A stretch of DNA of 64,000 nucleotides, taken from Phycisphaerales bacterium. Lineage in GTDB: Bacteria > Planctomycetota > Phycisphaerae > Phycisphaerales > UBA1924. The first letter of the stretch is position 1, and each line of letters begins with the position of its first letter. Below are positions 42,823 to 54,851 of this stretch, one piece after another. Position numbers and translations under genes: made by a program. The DNA lies in NCBI GenBank assembly GCA_023382935.1, contig JAHDXL010000009.1, forward strand, positions 60,325 to 124,324, written 5' to 3'. Below the pieces are notes generated by a model. That model made no database searches. It was given only the letters and a program-made list of their open reading frames with translations, and was not told the DNA's origin.

Positions 42823-43524
42823 CTAGTACTTGATCTCGTTGGCTTCTTCATGGTCGAAGAACAACCACGCCACGCGGTTGCCGAAGCGGTTTGACAATTC
42901 CGTATGCACGACCTGACGCGCCATGTCCGTCACCATCACGCCGGTCGTGTCCGGGAACGTCACGCTGATCGCCCGCTCGAAGACCGCCTCATCCGACACG
43001 GCGCTGTCGGCCTCGATCACGGAAACCGTCCCCGCCGCCGCTCCATCCCAAAGGTGGGCGTTGCCCGGCTCGTTCAGTCGATAGGCCGCAAGGTCCACCA
43101 CGATCAGTCGCTCGACCCCCAGCAGGTCGGCCACGTCCTTGCGCGGAAGCGCCGGCCACTGCGGATGGTTATACAGCACGCGCAGCAGCCGATCGACCCG
43201 AGGCCCGGCCGTCGCGCCGTCGGGCATTTGCGCGTGCGCATTCGAGATCATCGTGTTGATGCGTTGCATCAACTTGGCCGACAGGCCGGGATACTGCGAC
43301 TCGATCGACCGGTCCGTGGCCACCACGACCGCAAAGGTCTTGCCCTTCAGTCCCTCGTACTCCGCGTAGACCGTGTGCGAGCCCTGCCGTCTGGCCGATT
43401 CGGCCATCCCGCCAACCAGCGCCGCCGCCACACACCCCGGAATGACGCAGGCCAAGGCAATCAGGGTCGCCAACCAGAGCCCGCGCCCCCGACCTTTCGC
43501 TCCAAGCCGAACTCCCTGCCTCAT
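42823..43524 (-). CDS. envelope lipoprotein of unknown function (B)
   Basis: This 233-aa protein starts at 43524; the open frame upstream of it runs through the DUF2752 gene and is spurious. The signal (LWLATLIALACVIPGC) ends in a lipobox with lipid Cys31. The body 'KTFAVVVATDRSIESQYPGLSAKLMQRINTMISNA', 'VADLLGVERLIVVDLAAYRL', 'AAGTVSVIEADSAVSDEAVFERAISVTFPD' mirrors lipoprotein A in order: strand, helix, 'adrlivvdl', output strand. The two look like diverged relatives that may act together. It lies 23 bp after the DUF2752 gene and 19 bp before lipoprotein A. No enzyme motif is visible. Confidence 0.78.
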   Translation of the reverse strand: MRQGVRLGAKGRGRGLWLATLIALACVIPGCVAAALVGGMAESARRQGSHTVYAEYEGLKGKTFAVVVATDRSIESQYPGLSAKLMQRINTMISNAHAQMPDGATAGPRVDRLLRVLYNHPQWPALPRKDVADLLGVERLIVVDLAAYRLNEPGNAHLWDGAAAGTVSVIEADSAVSDEAVFERAISVTFPDTTGVMVTDMARQVVHTELSNRFGNRVAWLFFDHEEANEIKY

Positions 43525-43547
43525 GCCGTGCGCTCCAATCCTCCGAT

Positions 43548-44003
43548 TCAACCGTTCCAAGTGATCATCTTGTACACCCAGCCGCCCAAGAACAACAGCA
43601 AGCCTCCGGCAATCACGAGAGGACGCATCAGTCCAATCGACAACTCCAGCAGCCGCGTACCAGTCAGCAGGGCATGGAGTCCCGCCCAGAACCCTACGCC
43701 CAGTGCAATCGCCATCAGTGCCCCCGCGGGCTGGGTCAGCAGGGCCGTTCCCAGGCTCCCATGGGTCGCGTGGGCAAACGCAGTCGTCATTCCGCATGTG
43801 GGACAGGGAAAGTTCCACAACTGCACCCACGAGCATGCAGGAAGCCCCATCTGGGTGTGGGTACCGTGTCCGTCCGGACTGGCCCGCAGCAGGCTCGCGA
43901 CGAGCAACACTCCCAGGCAGCCAGCCAAGACGGCCAGCCCCGCCGCCCGCGGACCGTTGGCCCCCGTCCGTGCATCCATGGATTTCGCAAGAAGGTGGCC
44001 CAA
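43548..44003 (-). CDS. DUF2752 membrane protein
   Basis: This 151-aa integral membrane protein has about three helices (AGLAVLAGCLGVLLVASLL, ALLTQPAGALMAIALGVGFWAGL, LMRPLVIAGGLLLFLGGWVYKM). The hallmark of DUF2752, a short Cys/His-bearing motif, is present as 'WNFPCPTCGMTTAFAHATHG' (CPxCGxT). The family function is unknown. Many members sit in envelope or secretion operons. The gene follows the EAL-CBS-GGDEF gene with 23 bp between them and is followed by the two lipoprotein genes with equally small gaps. Confidence 0.86.
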   Translation of the reverse strand: MGHLLAKSMDARTGANGPRAAGLAVLAGCLGVLLVASLLRASPDGHGTHTQMGLPACSWVQLWNFPCPTCGMTTAFAHATHGSLGTALLTQPAGALMAIALGVGFWAGLHALLTGTRLLELSIGLMRPLVIAGGLLLFLGGWVYKMITWNG

Positions 44004-44026
44004 CCCACCAAAGGGTATCCGGTGAT

Positions 44027-45826
44027 TCAGGCCGACGCCCGGCGAGCCTCAGTTTGTGCCAGCAGGGTGGCTGCGTCGCACCGCACCACCTGTGACGTTC
44101 TCGGCATCTGGGGCTCCGCGTGCTGGCGGTCCAGGAGGAGGCGCAGTTGGGCTCGGGCCTGGTAGATCTGCTGGGTGGCCCGACAAAATGGAAGTGCACG
44201 TTGCAGGATCATGACTCTCGCACCCATTCGGGGGATCGTTTTGTCGGATTTGCCCTGCTCGCATTTCAGGCCGCAGGTTCCCTCAAACTGGGTGAGGAAT
44301 GATTCGAGGTTTGCGTCGAGCATCCCGTTTGGTGCGACGATGATGAACTGGTCGTCGCCGACGTGCCCTAGGAAGGCTTCATCAATTTGGTGGAGCAGCG
44401 TCGAGCGCATCTGCCCGACCAGTTGATGGATCAACTGGTCGCCGAGTTCGTACCCGAATTGGTGGTTATATTCGGCGAAGGAGCGCAAGTCGACGAAGGC
44501 GATGTCGTAATAGCGATCCTGGGGTGCGTTCTCCAGCAGTTCGCCCAGGTACAAGTCGGTGCGCACGCGGCCGGGAACTCCGACGATGGACACGCCGCGC
44601 GTCTGTGAACTTCGGCAGACTTCCGAGGCGGCTTTGAGCAAGTGGGAGACGGGGATGATCCCAACGGCGCGGCCATCCTCGAGCACCACCAGCGGCGAGC
44701 CGACGGTGTGCTCAGTGCGAGAGGCAGCCAGATCAAGCGCGTCCACGAGAGGCGCGGAGGCTTCGACCGCAGCGCGGTTGGACCCGACGAGGTAGGAAAT
44801 GGGGAGCGACGCTCGGCCATCTGAGGCTGCGCGGAGCACAGAGTCGCGATCGCACCACCCGGCGAAGTGCCCGCCATCGACAACAATGCACCCGGGATGA
44901 TCCAGGTCATGCAGCAGCATGGTGGCCACTTCGCAGACTCGGGTGATGGATTCGGTGATCGGGGCCTTGCGAGCCAGCACGCGGGCGCGTTCCCGCTCGG
45001 GAACATGTCCCTGCACAAGTGTGGACTTGCTGGCTCGGGAGCGGATGTGACGGGCCAGATCGGGGGCAATGCGTTCAACGGGCTCACCCGGACGGCCCAG
45101 CAGGTAGCCCTGGCCGTAGCCGACGCCGAGTTCGATGAGGGTGTCAAGTTCCTCCTGCCGTTCAATTCCCTCGCCGATCACGCGAATGGTGCTCATTCGG
45201 CCGAAGTAGACTAGGAACCGGACCATGTGCTGGCGGATCTTGTCCTGATCGATGCCTTCGACGAGGTCGCGATCGAGTTTGAGCCAGCCCGGACGAAGGG
45301 TCATGATGCGGTTGAGCCCGCTTGTGCCCGCTCCAACGTCGTCAATGGCGATCTGGAAGCCCGTCTCGCGCAGCGTCTCGATCGAGTGGGGAAGCGTTTC
45401 AAACTCGCGATCTCGGCATCGCTCGGTAATCTCCAGGACAATTCGGGTGGGGGTGAGTTTGCCGACGCTCCTCAGATCGTTGAGGATGCTCTGGGCAAAG
45501 CGTGGATGAGCGATCACCTCTGGCGAGGAGTTCATGAAGAGCAGGGTGCCGGGACGCCAGTTCCCCGCGGCCTGCATGGCCATCTGGCGAGCCCTCGCTT
45601 CGATTTCCCAGTTCATGTTCGCGGTCTCGGCAGCGTCGAACAACTCCTCGGCGTTGTTGAAGCCCGAACCGGGGATGGGACGGGTGAGAACTTCGTGGCC
45701 GGTCACTTCGCCAGACCGCATGTCGACGATCGGCTGAAAGACCGACTTGAGCAGTCGCCCGTCGAGCGTGTGTCGGAGTTTGGCCTCGACAGGCAGACAT
45801 TCGGGATTGGTGTTGGAAGCAGTCAT
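44027..45826 (-). CDS. EAL-CBS-GGDEF signalling protein (intact EAL, degenerate GGDEF)
   Basis: This 599-aa cytoplasmic protein has an EAL domain at about 20-260. The signature reads EVL (E45 in HEVLTRP) but catalytic positions appear kept: Asn99 (MNSSPEV), EITE (132-135), Asp162-Asp163 (IDDVGAG), Lys183 (KLDRDLV), Glu219/222 (GEGIE) and Gln239 (GYGQGYLLGRP). Paired CBS motifs follow (about 290-400), then a GGDEF-like domain (430-590) whose signature is HVGDDQF (488-494) instead of GGDEF, so it is probably not a diguanylate cyclase. The protein is therefore likely a c-di-GMP phosphodiesterase regulated by nucleotide binding at CBS or by GTP at the degenerate GGDEF. It heads the minus-strand operon with DUF2752 and the lipoproteins. 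Confidence 0.9.
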   Translation of the reverse strand: MTASNTNPECLPVEAKLRHTLDGRLLKSVFQPIVDMRSGEVTGHEVLTRPIPGSGFNNAEELFDAAETANMNWEIEARARQMAMQAAGNWRPGTLLFMNSSPEVIAHPRFAQSILNDLRSVGKLTPTRIVLEITERCRDREFETLPHSIETLRETGFQIAIDDVGAGTSGLNRIMTLRPGWLKLDRDLVEGIDQDKIRQHMVRFLVYFGRMSTIRVIGEGIERQEELDTLIELGVGYGQGYLLGRPGEPVERIAPDLARHIRSRASKSTLVQGHVPERERARVLARKAPITESITRVCEVATMLLHDLDHPGCIVVDGGHFAGWCDRDSVLRAASDGRASLPISYLVGSNRAAVEASAPLVDALDLAASRTEHTVGSPLVVLEDGRAVGIIPVSHLLKAASEVCRSSQTRGVSIVGVPGRVRTDLYLGELLENAPQDRYYDIAFVDLRSFAEYNHQFGYELGDQLIHQLVGQMRSTLLHQIDEAFLGHVGDDQFIIVAPNGMLDANLESFLTQFEGTCGLKCEQGKSDKTIPRMGARVMILQRALPFCRATQQIYQARAQLRLLLDRQHAEPQMPRTSQVVRCDAATLLAQTEARRASA

Positions 45827-46067
45827 GCCACTACGCCCATCTCGTGGGGCGTTCCAGTCATCGGCTGGAAGCGGTGAGTTGGGTAGGCGTTCGAAAGCCC
45901 GAAACTGAGCCTGAGCCCGGGCATGAAGATTCGGGAGGCTTGGGCAAGATTCAACAGCCGGAGGGGCAAGATTAGCGGACGCGGAGGGCCGATCGTCGCG
46001 ATACCCACAGGATTGGAGCCATTCTTATCCACCTAAGGTGGGTGGTGGGGTGACTCTGGGTGGCCCG

Positions 46068-46475
46068 TCAATCGAAGCGGAAGACGCCCTTGCGGAAGCC
46101 GTAGAGGTAGGCGACGACGGTGGTGAAAAGGAAGAAGAGGATGCGGGCCAGCCACACGAAGGCTTGGTCCGAGCCGGGTTCAAGGTTGGCGAAGGTGGAG
46201 GCCCAGGGGTAGAGGAAGATAACTTCCACGTCGAAGACGAGGAAGACCATGGCGATGAGGTAGAAGCGAACATTGAAGCGTTTGCGGGCGGTGTTGACGG
46301 GCGTCATGCCGCTTTCGTAGGTGCTGGCCTTTGTCCGCCCATCGCGGCGGGGACCGATGACGTTGGTGGCGATGACGGTTCCCACGGCGAAAGTAATGGC
46401 CGCCAGGAGCATGAGGAAGACGGGAAGATAGGTCGAGGGATCGGTTGTGGCGAGTGTCATCGGGGCGCTTGACAT
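46068..46475 (-). CDS. nuoA: NADH-quinone oxidoreductase subunit A
   Basis: This 135-aa protein has three membrane helices (YLPVFLMLLAAITFAVGTVI, YLIAMVFLVFDVEVIFLYPW, ILFFLFTTVVAYLYGFRKG). The conserved NuoA signature 'TYESGMTPVNTARKRFNVRFYLIAMVFLVFDVEVIFL' links helices 1 and 2. It includes the loop thought to respond to the active/deactive state of complex I. The start is taken at 46475; an in-frame ATG at 46460 is also possible. The subunit belongs to the membrane arm of complex I, but no other nuo gene is adjacent: the EAL gene lies downstream and groEL is divergent upstream. Confidence 0.9.
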   Translation of the reverse strand: MSSAPMTLATTDPSTYLPVFLMLLAAITFAVGTVIATNVIGPRRDGRTKASTYESGMTPVNTARKRFNVRFYLIAMVFLVFDVEVIFLYPWASTFANLEPGSDQAFVWLARILFFLFTTVVAYLYGFRKGVFRFD

Positions 46476-46809
46476 GGGAGTGCATGATAGCGCGGTGATG
46501 GCCGTGGGGCAGCGACTGTCCACGATCGGCGGTGGTGGCTTGGTGAGGTGGGCCAGCATGTTGGGGGCGTGAAATGTGCGACGACCTGCCAAGGTGGCAG
46601 GCGGGTGCGAGCCAAACACCACGGCTGACAGGCCAGTGCACCGTCGCCGAGACGGGTCTGGCGTCCTAAGTTCTCTGCTCACATGGGATTGCGTTGTGCG
46701 GGTGCGTGGCACGGGCGTTGCCGAGCCCCTTTGGTCACCAGTGTGTCCGCAGAGATCGACCCGAAACCCGGCGCAGCGGCCGGATGCAAAGAGACAGGGA
46801 GCACGATAC
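46476..46809. other. 334-bp divergent intergenic region between nuoA and groEL1
   Basis: This is the longest gene-free stretch of the window and must hold promoters for both flanking genes. I find no CIRCE element (no TTAGCACTC/GAGTGCTAA pair) and no convincing sigma-70 or heat-shock sigma promoter. It contains a 6-bp perfect hairpin, CCTGCC-AAGGT-GGCAGG (46585-46601), 209 bp before the groEL1 start. No credible ORF lies in it. Confidence 0.6.
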
Positions 46810-48522
<1,713 letters not shown>

Positions 48523-48572
48523 CCTGCGATCGGCCGCGGTCGCAGCGGCTTTGAACTCGATCGGCGTCATGC

Positions 48573-49265
48573 ATGCACGAACTTCTCGATGCCTTTCTCG
48601 CGATGTTCCGGGACCTGCCCGGGTTCCTGGATGGATTCATCCAGGAATATGGGGTCGGCGTGTATGTGCTGCTGTTCCTCATCATCTTCGCCGAGACGGG
48701 GCTGGTGGTGACGCCGTTCCTGCCGGGCGACTCGCTGCTGTTCACGGTGGGGGCGCTGGCGGCCCGCGGATCGATGAACGTGTGGGCGATCACGTTCGCG
48801 CTGATCGTCGCGGCGATCCTGGGCGACGCCGTGAACTATCACGCGGGCAAGTTCATAGGTCCCCGCGTGTTCAGCAGGGAGATTTCGGAGAACGCGACGC
48901 TGCTGGAGCGGCTGCTCAACCGCAAGCACCTGGAGAGGGCGCACGCGTTCTTCGAGAAGTACGGCGGGAAGGCGGTGGTGCTGGGTCGCTTCGTGCCGAT
49001 CGTGCGGACGTTCGTGCCGTTCGTGGCTGGCGCGGGAGCGATGAACTACGGGCGGTTCGTGTGGTTCAACATCACGGGGGCCGTGCTGTGGGTGGGGTTG
49101 TGCGTCGGGGCGGGGTGGTTCTTCGGAAACATTCCGTTCGTGAAGGAGCATTTCGAAGCGGTGATTGTCGGAATCATTGTGGTATCGCTGATTCCGGTCG
49201 GTATTGAGTATGTGAATGCGCGGCGTGCGGCGTCGCGCGAGAAGGAACAAGTCGCCGGCAAGTAG
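48573..49265 (+). CDS. dedA: DedA-family membrane protein
   Basis: This 230-aa integral membrane protein has the DedA signature. The first helix region 'VLLFLIIFAETGLVVTPFLPGDSLLFTVGALA' has the acidic and Pro residues of the family. It continues 'ALIVAAILGDAVNYHAGKFIGPRVF', then 'FFEKYGGKAVVLGRFVPIVRTFVPFVAGAGAMNYGRFV' with the essential Arg pair, and ends in further helices. Recent work on the family supports lipid scrambling or carrier-lipid flipping (C55-P, phosphatidylethanolamine). It lies between groEL1 and groES, 50 bp after groEL1 and 42 bp before groES, in the same direction. That is an unusual place for it. Confidence 0.93.
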   Translation: MHELLDAFLAMFRDLPGFLDGFIQEYGVGVYVLLFLIIFAETGLVVTPFLPGDSLLFTVGALAARGSMNVWAITFALIVAAILGDAVNYHAGKFIGPRVFSREISENATLLERLLNRKHLERAHAFFEKYGGKAVVLGRFVPIVRTFVPFVAGAGAMNYGRFVWFNITGAVLWVGLCVGAGWFFGNIPFVKEHFEAVIVGIIVVSLIPVGIEYVNARRAASREKEQVAGK

Positions 49266-49307
49266 GCGGCGGAGTCGGCCGCCCAGAGCGGCATGGGAGA
49301 TGAAGTC

Positions 49308-49598
49308 ATGGCGGTGAAACCACTGGAAGATCGGGTGCTGGTCAAGCCCATCGAGCCTGAAGCGAAGACGGCGAGCGGGTTGTATCTGCCGGAGGGGTCG
49401 AAGGAGAGGCCGATCCAGGGCGAAGTGATCGCGACGGGGCCCGGCAAGTTGCTCGACAACGGCAAGCGTGCGCAGTTGAGCGTGAAGAAGGGCGACCGCG
49501 TGGTGTACGGGAAGTACGCGGGCTCGGAAGTGGAGATCAAGGGCGTCAAGCACCTGATCTTGAGGGAGACGGAGTTGCTCGGGGTGGTGGAGGGCTGA
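49308..49598 (+). CDS. groES: co-chaperonin GroES
   Basis: ATG 49308 gives MAVKPLEDRVLVKPIEPEAKTASG, with a GGGAGATG ribosome-binding site; the ORF opening at 49293 is less likely. This is the classical 96-aa GroES: roof loop, mobile loop 'EAKTASGLYLPEGSKERPIQGEVIATGPG', and 'VKKGDRVVYGKYAGSEVEIKGVKHLILRETELLGVVEG'. The heptameric lid closes the GroEL cage. A 183-bp spacer separates it from groEL2, so groEL2 may be expressed partly on its own. Confidence 0.96.
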   Translation: MAVKPLEDRVLVKPIEPEAKTASGLYLPEGSKERPIQGEVIATGPGKLLDNGKRAQLSVKKGDRVVYGKYAGSEVEIKGVKHLILRETELLGVVEG

Positions 49599-49617
49599 AG
49601 CCAGCCGCAAGGCGGCC

Positions 49618-49747
49618 AGGCATGAGAGGAACGGGGCACCTCGTCGTGGAGGCACCCCCGGCGAACGACGGAAGTGTGTGTGAAAGCGGATGGGCGTTCA
49701 CCCAGGCCATCCGACGTTTCGAGGCGGGGATCCAGAGCCTCATGCCT
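49618..49747. repeat. 9-bp inverted repeat in the groES-groEL2 spacer
   Basis: AGGCATGAG (49618-49626) and CTCATGCCT (49739-49747) are perfect inverted copies 112 bp apart, bracketing most of the spacer between groES and groEL2. They could be an operator or a structural element, or chance at this length. Confidence 0.35.
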
Positions 49748-49781
49748 CGTCCCCAGTGCCTTTGACTCCAAAGGAGCAGAC

Positions 49782-52729
<2,948 letters not shown>

Positions 52730-52738
52730 CGGCCGGAC

Positions 52739-53365
52739 ATGACGCGAGGTGCGGATGTGAGCAAGGAACCACGGCGACACGAAGGCGAGCAGCCGCCGCA
52801 GGAACAGACAGAGCCGCTGGAAGCGGCGTCGATCGAGCAGATCCAGGAAATGGCGCGCGCGGGCGAACTGGAAGTGCCTTCGGGCGCCGAGGATATCGTC
52901 GAAGCGCTCAAGGCCGCCCTGGCCGAGCGCGATGACCTGATGAACCGGTTCAAGACGCTGGCGGCGGACTTTCAGAACTACCAGCGTCGGGCGGCGATCA
53001 ACGAGCGCGAGGCGCGGCAGGGCGCCACGGCCGGGGTCGTGCAGAGCGTGCTGCCGGTGATGGATCATTTCGACCTGGCGCTGGGGCAGGATCTGACCAG
53101 GGCGACGGCCGAGCAGATTGCTTGCGGCGTGCGGTTGATCCGGGCCGAACTGATGCGGGTTTTGGAGGGTTATGGTGTGTCACTGATCGAGCCCAAGCCG
53201 GGCGAGAGTTTCAACCCCGGCGAGCAACAGGCGATGATGCAGCAGCCGTCAACCGAGATAGAGCCCGGGCACGTCGTGACGGTGCTGGGTGTGGGGTATC
53301 GACTGGGTGAACGTGTGATCCGCCCGGCCAAGGTCGCGGTGGCGGCGCCGTGTGCGGAGGGGTAA
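52739..53365 (+). CDS. grpE: nucleotide exchange factor GrpE
   Basis: This 208-aa protein has an acidic/Gln-rich N-terminus, a long helix with 'ERDDLMNRFKTLAADFQNYQRRAAINEREARQGATAGVVQSVLPVMDHFDLAL' as in the GrpE coiled coil, and the beta-wing 'YGVSLIEPKPGESFNPGEQQAMMQQPSTEIEPGHVVTVLGVGYRLGERVIRPAKVAVA'. It releases ADP from DnaK. An in-frame GTG (MTRGADV) lies within the first 7 codons, so the exact start is uncertain by a few residues. It follows dnaJ by 9 bp and precedes the zinc-ribbon gene by 3 bp. Confidence 0.95.
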   Translation: MTRGADVSKEPRRHEGEQPPQEQTEPLEAASIEQIQEMARAGELEVPSGAEDIVEALKAALAERDDLMNRFKTLAADFQNYQRRAAINEREARQGATAGVVQSVLPVMDHFDLALGQDLTRATAEQIACGVRLIRAELMRVLEGYGVSLIEPKPGESFNPGEQQAMMQQPSTEIEPGHVVTVLGVGYRLGERVIRPAKVAVAAPCAEG

Positions 53366-53368
53366 ACC

Positions 53369-53722
53369 ATGCCGACGTATGACTACCGCTGCGGTAACTG
53401 CGAGCACGAGTTCGAGTTGTTCCAGAGCATGAGCGAGCCGGCCAGGCGCAAGTGCCCGAACTGCGGAAGGAACACCCTGGAGAGGCTGATCGGCACCGGG
53501 GCGGCGGTTCTTTTCAAGGGGTCGGGTTTCTACCAGACCGATTACCGCTCGGAGAGTTACAAGAAGGCCGCCAAGTCGGAGTCGGGTGAGAGCACAACGA
53601 CGAAGACCGAGTCCAGGTCCGAGACGAAGGCTGAGACGAAGCCGAAGAGAGAGAAGAGCGCCGGCACATCCAACGGACCGGGCAGGTCTGACGGAACGCC
53701 CGGCTCGAAGAAGTCCGACTGA
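53369..53722 (+). CDS. FmdB-family zinc-ribbon protein
   Basis: This 117-aa protein begins MPTYDYRCGNCEHEFELFQSMSE and has a second knuckle KCPNCG, so two CxxC pairs form a zinc ribbon (about 8-35). 'LERLIGTGAAVLFKGSGFYQTDYRSESY' is the FmdB/YegP-like segment found in putative regulatory proteins. The C-terminal 55 residues are a Ser/Thr/Glu/Lys-rich tail. It starts 3 bp after the grpE stop. Its role is unknown; small FmdB proteins commonly sit in chaperone or stress operons. Confidence 0.9.
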   Translation: MPTYDYRCGNCEHEFELFQSMSEPARRKCPNCGRNTLERLIGTGAAVLFKGSGFYQTDYRSESYKKAAKSESGESTTTKTESRSETKAETKPKREKSAGTSNGPGRSDGTPGSKKSD

Positions 53723-53734
53723 CGGGGTACGCCC

Positions 53735-54121
53735 ATGCAGGCGATCGCGCACGGAGTGGACATCGTGGAGGTGGCGCGAATCGCCGAGATGTGGGCCTCG
53801 CACGGACAACAGTTTCTCGATCGCTGCTTCACGCCTGGCGAGCAGGCGTACTGCCTCGAGCGTCGCCGGGTCGAGGAGCACCTGGCGGCGAGGTTTGCGG
53901 CCAAGGAGGCGGTGCTCAAGGCGCTCGGGCTGGGGCTGCGGGGCGGGATCGTGTGGACCGATGTGGAAGTGACGCGGAGCAAGGATGGGGCTCCGGGCGT
54001 GGTGCTGCACGGGCGGGCGGCGGATATCTCTTGCGCGCGTGGCATCACCTCGTGGCTGCTTTCGATTTCACACACTTCCACCCATGCGATGGCGTCGGCG
54101 ATCGGTCTGGCCGCCGGCTGA
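53735..54121 (+). CDS. acpS: holo-[acyl-carrier-protein] synthase
   Basis: This 128-aa enzyme transfers 4'-phosphopantetheine from CoA to apo-ACP, switching on fatty-acid synthesis. The magnesium ligands are Asp9 in HGVDIVEVARI and Glu58 in 'LAARFAAKEAVLKALGLGL', and 'WLLSISHTSTHAMASAIGL' is the typical C-terminal strand. It lies 12 bp after the zinc-ribbon gene. Its last residues are in a separate frame from the transaldolase gene that follows. Confidence 0.95.
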   Translation: MQAIAHGVDIVEVARIAEMWASHGQQFLDRCFTPGEQAYCLERRRVEEHLAARFAAKEAVLKALGLGLRGGIVWTDVEVTRSKDGAPGVVLHGRAADISCARGITSWLLSISHTSTHAMASAIGLAAG

Positions 54122-54171
54122 GGGGCTACCGTTGCGCACGCCCTGCGCGGGCCAACTTGTGGAGGCCGAAC

Positions 54172-54822
54172 TTGGACCTGTACATCGACACGGCGAATCT
54201 GGATGAGATCAGGCAGGCCCACGAACTGGGCGTGCTGGATGGCGTCACGACCAACCCCTCGCTGATCGCGAAGGAAGGGGTCGATTATGGCAAGCGCCTG
54301 GCGGAAATCTGCGAGGTGGTGCAGGGCCCGGTGTCGGCCGAGGTGATCGCGCTCGACGCCGAGGGCATGCTGCGCGAGGGGCGCGAGCGGGCGAAGATTG
54401 CGCCGAACATCGTGGTGAAGTTGCCGTGTACGGTCGATGGGCTCAAGGTGTGCAAGGCGCTTTCAGACGAGGGCGTGCGCACGAACATGACGCTGTGCTT
54501 TCAAGCGATTCAGGCGTGGATGGTGGCCAAGGCAGGCGCGTTCCTCGTCAGCCCGTTCATTGGGCGCGTCGATGACGTGGGGCAGGACGGAATGGACCTG
54601 ATCCACCAGATCCGGCAGATCTACGACAACTACGGGTTTGAAACCAAACTGCTGGCCGCGTCCATCCGTCATCCCAAGCACATGCTGGATTGCGCGCTGG
54701 CCGGGGCCGACGTGGCCACGGTGCCGTTCGGCGTCATCAAGCAGTTCATGCAGCACCCGCTGACCGACGTGGGGCTGAAGAAGTTTGTCGAGGACTATCG
54801 CAAGGCCTTTGGCGGGGCGTGA
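54172..54822 (+). CDS. transaldolase-family protein (TalC/fructose-6-phosphate aldolase type)
   Basis: The start is TTG 54172, with GGAGG (54161-54165) seven bases upstream. The product begins (M)DLYIDTANLDEIRQAHELGVLDGVTTNPSLIAKEG, the exact N-terminus expected of the short (about 215-aa) transaldolase family. The Schiff-base lysine is Lys83 in 'NIVVKLPCTVDG'. Further motifs are 'TNMTLCFQAIQAWMVAKAGAFLVSPFIGRVDD' and 'KLLAASIRHPKHMLDCALAGADVATVPFGVI'. The family moves a dihydroxyacetone unit between sugar phosphates, or acts as fructose-6-phosphate aldolase; the two activities are not separable by eye. It is convergent with the agmatinase-family gene. Confidence 0.92.
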   Translation: MDLYIDTANLDEIRQAHELGVLDGVTTNPSLIAKEGVDYGKRLAEICEVVQGPVSAEVIALDAEGMLREGRERAKIAPNIVVKLPCTVDGLKVCKALSDEGVRTNMTLCFQAIQAWMVAKAGAFLVSPFIGRVDDVGQDGMDLIHQIRQIYDNYGFETKLLAASIRHPKHMLDCALAGADVATVPFGVIKQFMQHPLTDVGLKKFVEDYRKAFGGA

Positions 54823-54851
54823 GAACACAGGCCGGACGCCCGTGCCACCCG

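Noticed and set aside
43548..44199. Long N-terminal part of the ORF that ends with lipoprotein B (42823-44199)
   Set aside because: It overlaps the DUF2752 gene in another frame and has low-quality sequence. The signal peptide and the downstream ATG fix the start at 43524.
46476..46809. CIRCE/HrcA operator upstream of groEL1
   Set aside because: Neither half of the TTAGCACTC-GAGTGCTAA inverted repeat is present. The hairpin at 46585-46601 has a different sequence.
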